Assembly (NCBI RefSeq): GCF_000968015.1
Contig: NZ_LACH01000017.1
Span: 186,001 to 250,000, forward strand
Direction: 5' to 3'
Length of the DNA: 64,000 nucleotides
Source: Pseudomonas fluorescens
GTDB lineage: Bacteria > Pseudomonadota > Gammaproteobacteria > Pseudomonadales > Pseudomonadaceae
The position numbers and the translations under genes were made by a program. This document shows, piece after piece, positions 9,913 to 20,205 of the stretch (positions within the stretch are counted from its first letter, which is position 1; each line of letters starts with the position of its first letter). The notes under the pieces are model-generated. The model worked only from the letters and a program-made list of their open reading frames with translations, was not told the origin of the DNA and did no database searches.

Positions 9913-10242
9913 TTAGATGTTGGCGTCGAGGAAGGCAGCCAGTTGCGACTTCGACAGTGCGCCGACCTTGGTCGCTTCAACGTTGCCGTTTTTGAACAGC
10001 ATCAGAGTCGGGATACCACGCACGCCGTGCTTGGCCGGAGTTTCCTGGTTCTCGTCGATGTTCAGTTTGGCAACGGTCAGCTTGCCTTTGTAGGTTTCAG
10101 CAATTTCGTCCAGAACAGGAGCGATCATTTTGCAAGGGCCGCACCATTCAGCCCAGTAGTCGACCAGTACAGCGCCTTCGGCCTTGAGGACGTCGACGTC
10201 GAAGCTAGCGTCGGTGACGTGTTTGATAAGATCGCTGCTCAT
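9913..10242 (-). CDS. trxA: Thioredoxin 1
   Basis: A 109-residue thioredoxin with the redox motif W-Cys34-Gly-Pro-Cys37 and the cis-proline loop GIPTLMLF. It begins [15 protein letters not shown] with GAGACTT upstream. It reduces protein disulfides in the cytoplasm, for example in ribonucleotide reductase and methionine sulfoxide reductases. It lies upstream of rho on the same strand as in other pseudomonads. Confidence 0.97.
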   Translation of the reverse strand: MSSDLIKHVTDASFDVDVLKAEGAVLVDYWAEWCGPCKMIAPVLDEIAETYKGKLTVAKLNIDENQETPAKHGVRGIPTLMLFKNGNVEATKVGALSKSQLAAFLDANI

Positions 10243-10362
10243 GGAAGTCTCCAGGTTGTAAGCAAAAAAACGTGGCCCATCATAGCTGCCCTTCCCTCGT
10301 TCAGGAAGGTGCAGATGATTGAGTCTCGCTATGGTGCCGCATGAGTTTGGGTATAGACCAAG

Positions 10363-11070
10363 TCACGAGGTGGCGGGAGCGACGAAGGCAATTCCGGTGC
10401 GCAGGGCTGCATTGCGCACATGCTCTTGCATGGCCTTCTGCGCTGCGCCGGAGGCCCGCCGGGCCAGCGCACGGAGGATTTTGCGGTGTTCCTGCCAGGT
10501 TTCCATGGCCCGCTCCGCCCGGATGAATGGTAGTTTCTGGCTCTCTAGGAAGATGTCGGCGCTGGCCGTCAGGATGCTCAGCATCGCCTGATTGCCGCTC
10601 GCCAGCAGAATGCGTCGGTGAAACTCGAAATCCAGTCGCGCCGCGGCCTCGAAGTCTCCGGCCTTCAATTCGAGGCGCATGGCGGCGACGTTATCTTCCA
10701 GTGCATCGAGCTCGTGAGTACTCAGGGTCACCGCCGCCAAACCGGCGGCAAAGCCTTCCAGGGCATAGCGCAACTGGAAGATATCGAGCGGCGAGGCCTG
10801 GGCCGCGAACGGCCAACTCAGCGCCGCATCACCTCGCGGTAAATCAACCGGTGACTGCACGAACACGCCTTTGCCCGGCTGGATGCTGATCACCCCCAAC
10901 GCACTCAGTGACGACAACGCTTCGCGCAGCGACGCTCGACTGACCCCCAATTGCACCGCCAAATCCCGTTGCGAGGGCAAGGCATCCCCAGCCCCGAAGC
11001 CCTGTTCGGTGATCAGTTTACGGATGGCTTGCAGCGCCACTTCAGGTACGGCGCGAGAGATCGAGTTCAT
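10363..11070 (-). CDS. FadR-family (GntR superfamily) transcriptional regulator
   Basis: The 235-residue protein has an N-terminal winged helix (residues 12-75: LITEQGFGAGDALPSQRDLAVQLGVSRASLREALSSL) and an all-helical FCD ligand domain (residues 95-225, with DFEFHRRIL near residue 150). The FCD group binds small organic acids. It is divergent from the adjacent amino acid ABC operon with 256 bases between, so it very likely controls that operon and itself. A palindrome in the gap is a candidate operator. Confidence 0.88.
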   Translation of the reverse strand: MNSISRAVPEVALQAIRKLITEQGFGAGDALPSQRDLAVQLGVSRASLREALSSLSALGVISIQPGKGVFVQSPVDLPRGDAALSWPFAAQASPLDIFQLRYALEGFAAGLAAVTLSTHELDALEDNVAAMRLELKAGDFEAAARLDFEFHRRILLASGNQAMLSILTASADIFLESQKLPFIRAERAMETWQEHRKILRALARRASGAAQKAMQEHVRNAALRTGIAFVAPATS

Positions 11071-11197
11071 GGTTTTTCAGACGAACCAGGCCAATGAGCG
11101 GTTAGTTGTAAAGCTATTCGCGACGCCCGGCAAGTCGTGCCCCATGGGGGTTCGGAGATTTTCATGAATGCGCTATCGGGGTGCGGAACACCGCCCA

Positions 11198-11212
11198 ACT
11201 GTTCAGACCAGT
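11198..11212. promoter_or_regulatory. Candidate operator for the GntR regulator
   Basis: ACTGTTCAGACCAGT is symmetric at 12 of 15 positions and lies in the divergent region between the regulator and the transporter genes. One half (ACCA) fits the GT-N-AC style of FadR-family operators and the other half fits poorly. No footprint evidence exists, so the assignment rests on symmetry and position. Confidence 0.35.
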
Positions 11213-11326
11213 AAGACCGATAGACACCAGCAAAACCGTGGCCTTGCGCCCCCAAAACCCGATGTTGGCACGGCCCATGCTCTGTCGATCCGCAGAATTC
11301 ACTTCTCGCCGATTCGGAGATTTGCC

Positions 11327-12112
11327 ATGACCCAGCGTTACAGCGCCCTCCTCGCCGCCCTGTTTGCCAGCCTGATGCTGAGCCAGGCGCCCGCCCACGC
11401 CGACGGTCTGGAGGATGTGGTCAAGCGCGGCGTCCTCAAGGTTGCCGTGCCTCAGGACTTCCCGCCCTTCGGCTCGGTCGGCCCGGACATGAAACCTCGC
11501 GGCCTCGATATCGACACCGCCAAGCTGCTGGCCGACCAACTCAAGGTCAAACTCGAGCTGACGCCGGTCAATAGCACCAACCGCATTCCGTTCCTGACCA
11601 CCGGCAAGGTCGATCTGGTGATCTCCAGCCTCGGCAAGAACCCCGAGCGCGAGAAGGTTATCGACTTCTCCCGTGCCTACGCGCCGTTCTACCTCGCCGT
11701 ATTCGGTCCGCCAGACGCCAGCATCAAAAGCCTGGACGACCTCAAGGGCAAAACCATCAGCGTCACCCGTGGCGCCATCGAAGACATCGAGCTGACCAAA
11801 GTCGCGCCCGAAGGCGTGACCATCAAGCGCTTCGAAGACAACAACTCGACCATCGCCGCTTACCTCGCTGGGCAAGTTGATCTGATCGCCAGCGGCAACG
11901 TGGTGATGGTGACTATCAGCGAGCGCAACCCGAAACGCATTCCGGCGCTGAAGGTGAAGCTCAAGGATTCGCCGGTCTACGTCGGCGTGAACAAAAACGA
12001 GCCGGCGCTGCTGGACAAGGTCAACCAGATCCTCGCCACCGCCAAGACCGACGGCGCGCTGGAGAAGAACTCCCGGACCTGGCTCAAAGAGCCGCTGCCG
12101 GCCGATCTCTGA
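11327..12112 (+). CDS. Polar amino acid ABC transporter, periplasmic binding protein
   Basis: A 261-residue type-3 solute-binding protein. The signal peptide is MTQRYSALLAALFASLMLS through AHA at residue 25. The mature protein opens DGLEDVVKRGVLKVAVPQDFPPFG and contains RGLDIDTAKLLADQLKVKLE, a typical amino acid-binding lobe. The ATG is preceded by GGAGATTTGCC. In-frame codons upstream lack a start context. It would deliver an amino acid or opine-like ligand to the two permeases encoded next. The substrate cannot be told from sequence. Confidence 0.9.
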   Translation: MTQRYSALLAALFASLMLSQAPAHADGLEDVVKRGVLKVAVPQDFPPFGSVGPDMKPRGLDIDTAKLLADQLKVKLELTPVNSTNRIPFLTTGKVDLVISSLGKNPEREKVIDFSRAYAPFYLAVFGPPDASIKSLDDLKGKTISVTRGAIEDIELTKVAPEGVTIKRFEDNNSTIAAYLAGQVDLIASGNVVMVTISERNPKRIPALKVKLKDSPVYVGVNKNEPALLDKVNQILATAKTDGALEKNSRTWLKEPLPADL

Positions 12113-12149
12113 TCGTCGTTGCGACGCCGTTTAAACAAGGAGCCTGAAC

Positions 12150-12818
12150 ATGGCTTATCAGTTCGATTTCATACCGGTGGTGCAAAACACCGACCTGCTG
12201 CTGCGCGGTGCGCTGTTCACCCTTGAACTGACGGCCATCGGCGCAGTGCTCGGGGTGGGTCTGGGCATCGTCGGGGCGCTGGTGCGGGCGTGGAACATCC
12301 GTCCGTTCGCCGGCATTTTTGGGGTCTACGTCGAGTTGATCCGCAACACGCCGTTCCTGGTGCAGTTGTTTTTCATCTTCTTCGGCCTGCCGTCACTGGG
12401 GGTGCAGATTTCGGAATGGCAGGCGGCGGTGCTGGCGATGGTGATCAACTTGGGCGCCTATTCCACCGAGATCATCCGCGCCGGCATTCAAGCCATCCCT
12501 CGAGGACAGCTTGAAGCCGCGGCGGCGCTGGCGATGACGCGCTTCGAAGCTTTTCGCCACGTGGTGCTGCTGCCGGCGCTGGGCAAGGTTTGGCCGGCAT
12601 TGAGCAGCCAGATCATCATCGTCATGCTGGGTTCGGCGGTCTGCTCGCAGATCGCCACCGAAGAGCTGAGCTTCGCCGCCAACTTCATTCAGTCGCGCAA
12701 CTTCCGCGCCTTTGAGACCTACGCCCTGACCACGCTGCTTTATCTGTGCATGGCTTTGTTGATCCGCCAGCTGCTGAACTGGATCGGCCGCCGTTTTGTC
12801 GCAAGGAGCAGCCAATGA
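12150..12818 (+). CDS. Amino acid ABC transporter permease (HisMQ type) 1
   Basis: A 222-residue inner-membrane protein with about five membrane helices and the HisMQ signature VELIRNTPFLVQLFFIFFGLP. The cytoplasmic coupling helix holds GQLEAAAALAMTRFEAFRHVVLLPAL. An AAGGAG site lies seven bases upstream. Its stop overlaps the start of the second permease by four bases (ATGA), fitting a heterodimeric permease made in equal amounts. Confidence 0.92.
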   Translation: MAYQFDFIPVVQNTDLLLRGALFTLELTAIGAVLGVGLGIVGALVRAWNIRPFAGIFGVYVELIRNTPFLVQLFFIFFGLPSLGVQISEWQAAVLAMVINLGAYSTEIIRAGIQAIPRGQLEAAAALAMTRFEAFRHVVLLPALGKVWPALSSQIIIVMLGSAVCSQIATEELSFAANFIQSRNFRAFETYALTTLLYLCMALLIRQLLNWIGRRFVARSSQ

Positions 12819-13465
12819 GCGATTTCACGTTCTGGGACGTCGTACGCAACCTGCTCACCGGCCTGCAATGGACCCTGGCGCTGTCGCTGGTGGCGTTTAT
12901 CGGTGGTGGACTGATCGGCTTGCTGATCATGGTCATGCGCATCTCGAAACAATCCCTGCCACGCAGCTTCGCCCGCACCTATATCGAACTGTTCCAGGGC
13001 ACGCCGCTGTTGATGCAGCTGTTTCTGGTGTTCTTCGGTGTGGCGTTGGCTGGGGCTGAGATTTCGCCGTGGATGGCCGCGGCGATTGCCCTGACGCTGT
13101 TCACCAGCGCCTACCTGGCGGAGATCTGGCGTGGTTGCGTCGAGTCGATCCCCAACGGCCAGTGGGAAGCCTCGTCAAGCCTGGCGCTGAACCCGCTGGA
13201 GCAACTGCGCTATGTGATCCTGCCGCAAGCGCTGCGGATCGCCGTGGCACCGACCGTGGGTTTCTCGGTGCAAGTGGTCAAAGGCACCGCTGTCACCTCG
13301 ATCATCGGCTTCACCGAACTGACCAAGACCGGCGGCATGCTCGCCAACGCGACCTTCGAACCGTTCATGGTCTACGGCCTCGTGGCCCTCGGTTATTTCC
13401 TGCTCTGCTACCCCTTGTCCCTCAGTGCCCGCTACCTGGAAAGGAGACTGCATGCCTCTGCTTAG
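12815..13465 (+). CDS. Amino acid ABC transporter permease (HisMQ type) 2
   Basis: A 216-residue partner permease starting MSDFTFWDVVRNLLTGLQWT. It contains YIELFQGTPLLMQLFLVFFG and the coupling motif GQWEASSSLALNPLEQLRYVIL. The start is the ATG within the ATGA overlap, with AAGGAG eight bases before. Its last 14 bases overlap the ATPase gene in another frame. Confidence 0.92.
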   Translation: MSDFTFWDVVRNLLTGLQWTLALSLVAFIGGGLIGLLIMVMRISKQSLPRSFARTYIELFQGTPLLMQLFLVFFGVALAGAEISPWMAAAIALTLFTSAYLAEIWRGCVESIPNGQWEASSSLALNPLEQLRYVILPQALRIAVAPTVGFSVQVVKGTAVTSIIGFTELTKTGGMLANATFEPFMVYGLVALGYFLLCYPLSLSARYLERRLHASA

Positions 13466-14189
13466 AATCTCGGCCCTGCATAAATATTACGGCGACCACC
13501 ATGTGCTCAAAGGCATTGACCTGAGTGTCGAGGAAGGCCAGGTGGTGGCGATCATCGGTCGCAGCGGCTCGGGCAAATCCACCTTGTTGCGCACCCTCAA
13601 TGGTCTGGAATCGATCAACGACGGCGTGATTGAAGTCGACGGCGACTACCTCGACGCCGCCCGTGCCGATCTGCGCAGCTTGCGACAGAAAGTCGGGATG
13701 GTGTTTCAGCAGTTCAACCTGTTTCCACACCTGACGGTCGGCGAGAACGTGATGCTCGCGCCGCAGGTTGTGCAGAAAGTACCGAAAGCCAAAGCGGCCG
13801 AGCTGGCGCGGGAAATGTTGGAGCGGGTCGGGCTGGGGGAGAAATTCGATGCCTTCCCGGATCGGTTATCTGGCGGGCAGCAACAGCGGGTGGCGATTGC
13901 CCGGGCGCTGGCGATGTCGCCGAAGGTCTTGCTGTGCGATGAGATTACCTCGGCGCTGGACCCGGAATTGGTCAATGAAGTGTTGAGCGTGGTTCGGCAA
14001 CTGGCCAAGGAAGGGATGACGTTGATTATGGTCACCCATGAGATGCGTTTTGCCCGGGAGGTTGGGGACAAGTTGGTGTTCATGCATCAGGGCAAGGTGC
14101 ATGAGGTTGGGGATCCGAAGGTGTTGTTTGCGAATCCACAGACCGCGGAGCTGGCGAATTTCATTGGGACTGTCGAAGCGGCGGGTTGA
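13452..14189 (+). CDS. Amino acid ABC transporter ATP-binding protein
   Basis: A 245-residue ATPase with Walker A GRSGSGKST, Q-loop FQQFNLF, signature LSGGQQQR, Walker B VLLCDEITSALDPE and switch His in MVTHEM. The start at MPLLRISALHKYYG is set by AAGGAG seven bases upstream. The common Walker B form in this group is DEPTSALD; here it is DEITSALD, which is also known. It is the last gene of the operon and is followed by a REPIN. Confidence 0.94.
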   Translation: MPLLRISALHKYYGDHHVLKGIDLSVEEGQVVAIIGRSGSGKSTLLRTLNGLESINDGVIEVDGDYLDAARADLRSLRQKVGMVFQQFNLFPHLTVGENVMLAPQVVQKVPKAKAAELAREMLERVGLGEKFDAFPDRLSGGQQQRVAIARALAMSPKVLLCDEITSALDPELVNEVLSVVRQLAKEGMTLIMVTHEMRFAREVGDKLVFMHQGKVHEVGDPKVLFANPQTAELANFIGTVEAAG

Positions 14190-14215
14190 AATCTCTTCGG
14201 CGCCCGTGAGGCCGC

Positions 14216-14307
14216 CATCGCGAGCAAGCTCGCTCCCACATTGGTTCTGCGTCGACCAAAGGATTCAGGGCAACACAGAACCCTGTGGGAGCGAGCTTGC
14301 TCGCGAT
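14216..14307. repeat. REPIN, followed by a tandem 13-base duplication
   Basis: catcgcgagcaagctcgctc and its inverted partner gagcgagcttgctcgcgat bracket about 45 bases. Immediately downstream (14317-14342) the unit agcggtcaccggc is repeated twice in tandem. The pair lies between the ABC operon and ppx, near where the transporter block appears to have been added. Confidence 0.85.
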
Positions 14308-14437
14308 TGACCGCGCAGCGGTCACCGGCAGCGGTCACCGGCAGGACTGCGCCGGATCAAGGCATTGAACACTGCGCGTTGGCGGCAGCGTTTGATCGTG
14401 GCACGATGTCGAGGTTATCGACCGAGACCCCCTGACC

Positions 14438-15940
14438 ATGCCGCAATCCCAAGCCAAGAATCTGTCCCTGATCGCCGCAATCGACCTGGGCTCCAACAGC
14501 TTTCACATGGTCGTGGCCAAGGCCCAGAACGGCGAAATCCGTATTCTCGAACGTCTCGGGGAGAAGGTTCAGCTGGCCGCCGGCATCGACGATGAGCGTC
14601 AGCTCAGTGAAGAATCCATGCAACGCGGGCTCGATTGCCTGAAGCGTTTTGCCCAACTGATCAACGGTATGCCGCCCGGCGCCGTGCGGATCGTCGGCAC
14701 CAACGCCCTGCGTGAAGCCCGTAACCGTGGCGAATTCATCCGCCGCGCTGAAGAAATTCTCGGCCACCCGGTGGAAGTCATCTCCGGCCGTGAAGAGGCA
14801 CGCCTGATTTACCTCGGCGTTTCCCACACCCTCGCCGACACCCCGGGCAAACGCCTGGTGGCCGACATCGGCGGCGGCAGTACCGAATTCATCATCGGCC
14901 AGCGCTTCGAACCGCTGCTGCGCGAAAGCCTGCAAATGGGCTGCGTCAGTTACACCCAGCGCTACTTCAAGGACGGCAAGATCACCCCGGCCCGCTACGC
15001 CCAGGCGTACACTGCGGCGCGGCTGGAGATCATGAGCATCGAACACGCCCTGCATCGCCTGACCTGGGATGAAGCCATCGGCTCCTCGGGCACCATTCGC
15101 GCCATCGGCCTGGCGCTGAAGGCCGGCGGGCATGGCACGGGCGAGGTCAACGCCCAAGGTTTGGCCTGGCTCAAGCGCAAGCTGATCAAGCTCGGCGACG
15201 TCGAGAAGATCGACTTCGAAGGCATCAAGCCTGACCGCCGGGCGATCTTCCCGGCGGGCCTGGCGATTCTCGAAGCGATCTTCGACGCACTCGAACTGCA
15301 ACGCATGGACCACTGTGAAGGCGCCCTGCGCGAAGGCGTGCTCTATGACCTGCTAGGCCGTCATCATCACGAAGACGTCCGTGAGCGCACCCTCAGCTCG
15401 TTGATGGAGCGTTATCACGTCGATCTGGAACAAGCGGCGCGCGTTGAGCGCAAGGCGTTGCATGCCTTCGATCAAGTCGCCGAAGATTGGGACCTGGATG
15501 ACGGCGTCTGGCGCGAACTGCTGGGCTGGGCCGCCAAGGTCCATGAAGTGGGCCTGGACATTGCTCACTATCAGTATCACAAGCACGGCTCCTACCTGAT
15601 CGAGCATTCAGACCTGGCCGGATTCTCCCGCGAAGACCAACTGATGCTGGCGTTACTGGTGCGTGGCCACCGCCGCAATATTCCCCGGGACAGGTTTGCG
15701 GATTTTGGCGACGAGGGCATCAAGCTGATTCGCCTGTGCGTGCTGCTGCGCTTTGCGATCCTGTTCCATCACATCCGCGGCACCCAGGAAATGCCTCAGG
15801 TCGTGCTACACGCCAACGGCGACAGCCTGGATGTGTTGTTCCCGGAAAACTGGCTGGACGAAAACCAACTGACCCAGGCCGACTTCGCCCTTGAAGCGGA
15901 ATGGCTGACCCGCGTCGGCTTTGTGCTTAACGTTCGCTGA
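14438..15940 (+). CDS. ppx: Exopolyphosphatase Ppx
   Basis: A 500-residue Ppx/GppA enzyme. The actin-like fold is seen in [15 protein letters not shown] (phosphate 1) and [14 protein letters not shown] (phosphate 2). A C-terminal HD-like region from about residue 310 contains the [19 protein letters not shown] motif. It removes terminal phosphates from inorganic polyphosphate. It is convergent with ppk, the synthetic enzyme, so synthesis and degradation are adjacent but independently transcribed. Confidence 0.96.
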   Translation: MPQSQAKNLSLIAAIDLGSNSFHMVVAKAQNGEIRILERLGEKVQLAAGIDDERQLSEESMQRGLDCLKRFAQLINGMPPGAVRIVGTNALREARNRGEFIRRAEEILGHPVEVISGREEARLIYLGVSHTLADTPGKRLVADIGGGSTEFIIGQRFEPLLRESLQMGCVSYTQRYFKDGKITPARYAQAYTAARLEIMSIEHALHRLTWDEAIGSSGTIRAIGLALKAGGHGTGEVNAQGLAWLKRKLIKLGDVEKIDFEGIKPDRRAIFPAGLAILEAIFDALELQRMDHCEGALREGVLYDLLGRHHHEDVRERTLSSLMERYHVDLEQAARVERKALHAFDQVAEDWDLDDGVWRELLGWAAKVHEVGLDIAHYQYHKHGSYLIEHSDLAGFSREDQLMLALLVRGHRRNIPRDRFADFGDEGIKLIRLCVLLRFAILFHHIRGTQEMPQVVLHANGDSLDVLFPENWLDENQLTQADFALEAEWLTRVGFVLNVR

Positions 15941-15945
15941 AATTG

Positions 15946-15975
15946 AAAAAGGCCTTCTTCGGAAGGCCTTTTTTT
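15946..15975 (+). terminator. Rho-independent terminator of ppx
   Basis: AAAAAGGCCTTC and GAAGGCCTTTTTTT form a stem with a short loop, six bases past the stop codon and ending in seven T residues. Confidence 0.9.
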
Positions 15976-16008
15976 GTGCCCGCAATTCAGCAGACAACGC
16001 AAACCCCT

Positions 16009-16098
16009 TGTGGGAGCGAGCTTGCTCGCGAAGAGGCCATCACATTCGACATCAATGTTGACTGTTCAGCCGCCATCGCGAGCAAGCTCGCTCCCACA
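16009..16098. repeat. REPIN between convergent ppx and ppk
   Basis: tgtgggagcgagcttgctcg at the left pairs with cgcgagcaagctcgctcccaca at the right, with about 45 bases between. It fills the gap downstream of both genes and ends 12 bases before the ppk stop. It may act as a 3' end stabiliser for the ppk transcript. Confidence 0.85.
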
Positions 16099-16109
16099 GG
16101 TTTTGCGCG

Positions 16110-18332
16110 TTAACGCACGGTCAGAATCGGGCTACCCAAGCGCTCCAGCAAAGTTGCCTGCGCGCTGCGCGGGTTCTGGTTGCCGGTCGGCGTGTTGCGG
16201 ATGTAACGACCGTCCGCCTGCAGGCTCCAGCTGTGGGTGTTATCGGTGAGATAAAGCTCCAGCTCTTTCTTGACCCGCAAGATCAGCTTCTTGCCCTCGA
16301 CCGGGAAGCAAGTCTCGACGCGCTTGTCGAGGTTGCGCTCCATCCAGTCGGCACTGGACAGGAACATCTGCTCTTCGCCGCCATTGAGGAAGTAGAAGAC
16401 CCGGGTGTGCTCCAGGAAGCGACCGATGATCGAGCGCACGTGGATGTTGTGCGAAACCCCGGCGATGCCCGGACGCAAGCAGCACATGCCACGCACCACC
16501 AGATCGATACGCACCCCGGACTGACTGGCCTTGTACAGCGCGCGGATGATCTTCGGATCGGTCAGCGAGTTGAACTTGGCGATGATGTGCGCCGGTTTGC
16601 CGTCGAGGGCGAACTGGGTTTCGCGGGCAATCATGTCGAGCATGCCCTTCTTCAACGTGAACGGCGCGTGCAGCAGCTTCTTCATGCGCAGGGTTTTACC
16701 CATGCCGATCAGCTGACTGAACAGTTTGCCCACGTCTTCGCACAAGGCGTCATCCGAGGTCAGCAAGCTGTAGTCGGTGTACAGACGGGCGTTGGCCGCG
16801 TGGTAGTTGCCGGTACCCAAGTGGGCGTAACGGACAATCTCGCCAGCCTCGCGACGCAAGATCAGCATCATCTTGGCGTGGGTCTTGAAGCCGACCACGC
16901 CGTAAATCACCACCGCACCGGCCGCTTGCAGACGGCTGGCCAGTTGCAGGTTGGACTCTTCGTCGAACCGCGCACGCAACTCGATCACCGCAGTGACTTC
17001 CTTGCCGTTACGCGCGGCATCGACCAGCGCATCGACGATTTCCGAGTTGGCGCCGGAGCGGTACAGGGTCTGACGGACCGCTAATACATGCGGGTCCTTG
17101 GCAGCCTGGCGCAGCAGATCGACCACCGGAGTGAAGGACTCGAACGGGTGCAGCAACAGGATGTCCTGCTTGCTGATCACGCTGAAGATGTTCTCGCTGT
17201 TCTGCAGCAGTTTCGGGATCTGCGGGGTGAACGGCAAGTATTGCAGCGCTCGCTGACTGTCCAGACCGGTGATGCTGAACAGGCGGGTCAGGTTGACCGG
17301 ACCGTTGACCTGATACAACTCGGTTTCGTGCAGGTTGAACTGCTTGAGCAAGTAGTCGGACAAGTGTTTCGGGCAGGTGTCCGCTACTTCCAGACGCACC
17401 GCGTCACCGTAGCGACGCGAGAACAACTCGCCGCGCAGGGCGCGGGCCAGGTCTTCTACATCTTCGGTGTCGACGGAAAGGTCGGCGTTACGGGTCAGAC
17501 GGAACTGGTAGCAGCCCTTGACCTTCATGCCCTGGAACAGGTCATCGGCGTGCGCATGGATCATCGACGACAGGAACACGTAGTTGTCGCCAGAGCCGCC
17601 CACTTCTTCCGGCAACTTGATGACGCGTGGCAGCAGACGTGGTGCCGGGATGATCGCCAGACCGGAATCACGGCCAAAGGCGTCGATACCTTCGAGCTCG
17701 ACGATGAAGTTCAGGCTCTTGTTCACCAGCAACGGGAACGGGTGCGTCGGGTCGAGGCCGATCGGGGTAATGATCGGCGCGATCTCATCGCGGAAATAGC
17801 GGCGCACCCAGGTTTTGATCTTGGTGGTCCAGTGGCGCCGGCGGATGAAGCGGACCTGATGCTTTTCTAGTTCCGGCAACAGAATGTCGTTGAGGATTGC
17901 GTACTGGCGGTCGACGTGACCGTGTACCAGTTCGCTGATGCGGGCCAGGGCCTGGTGCGGTTGCAGGCCATCGGCGCCAGCCTGTTCACGGGCAAAGGTG
18001 ATCTGCTTTTTCAGGCCGGCCACACGAATCTCGAAGAACTCGTCCAGGTTGCTGGAGAAGATCAGCAGAAACTTCAGCCGCTCCAGTAACGGGTAGGACT
18101 CATCCAGCGCCTGTTCCAGCACGCGGATGTTGAACTGCAGTTGCGAGAGCTCGCGATGGATGTACAGGCTGCTGTCATCCAGGCCGGGAATGGCAATCGC
18201 TGGCGCCGCTATTGCGGTCTCTGCCACCACCGCGGGAGCAGCAGGCTCCAGTTCCGGCGGGGTTTCGGCGATTTGCTCCACCACAGGTTGAGCGTCTTTT
18301 ACGGCAACTTCAGTGAGCACTTCGGTATTCAT
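16110..18332 (-). CDS. ppk: Polyphosphate kinase Ppk1
   Basis: A 740-residue Ppk1. The catalytic core from about residue 50 starts [24 protein letters not shown] and includes the His region [20 protein letters not shown] and the later [17 protein letters not shown]. It polymerises the gamma-phosphate of ATP into polyphosphate through a phosphohistidine. The first 48 residues are an Ala/Pro/Glu-rich extension that many Ppk1 proteins lack. Start ATG has AGGAAC upstream. It lies 18 bases downstream of hemB in one operon. Confidence 0.96.
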   Translation of the reverse strand: MNTEVLTEVAVKDAQPVVEQIAETPPELEPAAPAVVAETAIAAPAIAIPGLDDSSLYIHRELSQLQFNIRVLEQALDESYPLLERLKFLLIFSSNLDEFFEIRVAGLKKQITFAREQAGADGLQPHQALARISELVHGHVDRQYAILNDILLPELEKHQVRFIRRRHWTTKIKTWVRRYFRDEIAPIITPIGLDPTHPFPLLVNKSLNFIVELEGIDAFGRDSGLAIIPAPRLLPRVIKLPEEVGGSGDNYVFLSSMIHAHADDLFQGMKVKGCYQFRLTRNADLSVDTEDVEDLARALRGELFSRRYGDAVRLEVADTCPKHLSDYLLKQFNLHETELYQVNGPVNLTRLFSITGLDSQRALQYLPFTPQIPKLLQNSENIFSVISKQDILLLHPFESFTPVVDLLRQAAKDPHVLAVRQTLYRSGANSEIVDALVDAARNGKEVTAVIELRARFDEESNLQLASRLQAAGAVVIYGVVGFKTHAKMMLILRREAGEIVRYAHLGTGNYHAANARLYTDYSLLTSDDALCEDVGKLFSQLIGMGKTLRMKKLLHAPFTLKKGMLDMIARETQFALDGKPAHIIAKFNSLTDPKIIRALYKASQSGVRIDLVVRGMCCLRPGIAGVSHNIHVRSIIGRFLEHTRVFYFLNGGEEQMFLSSADWMERNLDKRVETCFPVEGKKLILRVKKELELYLTDNTHSWSLQADGRYIRNTPTGNQNPRSAQATLLERLGSPILTVR

Positions 18333-18350
18333 CGAATGTTCCTGGGAGGG

Positions 18351-19517
<1,167 letters not shown>

Positions 19518-19572
19518 TCATGAATGTTCCCGAAGGGTTAGGCTGCGCGTTCATTTCGCCAGCATCCAGACA

Positions 19573-20205
19573 ATGCTCCAACAATTTCTTCAGGAATTCG
19601 GCTACTTCGCCCTCTTTCTCGGCACGTTTTTCGAAGGCGAAACCATTCTGGTGCTCGCAGGCTTCCTCGCGTTCCGAGGATACATGGACCTCAAAGTGGT
19701 CATGATCGTGGCGTTCCTCGGCAGTTATGCCGGTGATCAGCTGTGGTATTTCCTGGGTCGCAAGCACGGCCGCAAGTTGCTGGCGCGCAAACCGCGCTGG
19801 CAATTGATGGGTGACAGGGCGCTGGAACACATCCGCAGGCACCCGGACATCTGGGTACTGAGCTTCCGCTTTGTCTATGGCCTGCGCACGGTGATGCCGG
19901 TGGCGATCGGCCTGTCGGGCTATCCACCGGGACGTTATCTGCTGCTCAACGGGATTGGTGCCGCGATCTGGGCCGCGGCGCTGGCTGCCGCCGCCTATCA
20001 CTTCGGTGCGGTGCTCGAAGGGATGCTCGGCAGCGTCAAGAAGTACGAGCTGTGGGTGCTTGGCGCCCTGCTGATACTGGGCTTTTGCCTGTGGTTGCGC
20101 CGACGCCTCAAGAACGCCCGTCTGGCGAAGAAGATCTACGCCGACGAGCAGGCCTTGAAAGCGGAACAAGCCAAAACCAACGAACCTACGACGCCAGTCG
20201 AGTGA
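19573..20205 (+). CDS. DedA family membrane protein
   Basis: A 210-residue DedA (VTT domain) protein. FLGTFFEGETILVLAGFLAFRGYM near residue 16 and LSFRFVYGLRTVMPVAIGLSGYPP near residue 97 are the paired re-entrant-loop motifs, with the arginine and acidic residues important in the family. DedA proteins are polyprenyl-phosphate or phospholipid scramblase-like transporters supporting envelope integrity. It ends with a charged tail. The last 20 bases overlap the convergent desaturase gene. Confidence 0.9.
   Translation: MLQQFLQEFGYFALFLGTFFEGETILVLAGFLAFRGYMDLKVVMIVAFLGSYAGDQLWYFLGRKHGRKLLARKPRWQLMGDRALEHIRRHPDIWVLSFRFVYGLRTVMPVAIGLSGYPPGRYLLLNGIGAAIWAAALAAAAYHFGAVLEGMLGSVKKYELWVLGALLILGFCLWLRRRLKNARLAKKIYADEQALKAEQAKTNEPTTPVE

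Noticed and set aside
14317..14342. Tandem agcggtcaccggc duplication as the start of a minisatellite
   Set aside because: Only two units and no coding or regulatory context; noted with the adjacent REPIN only.
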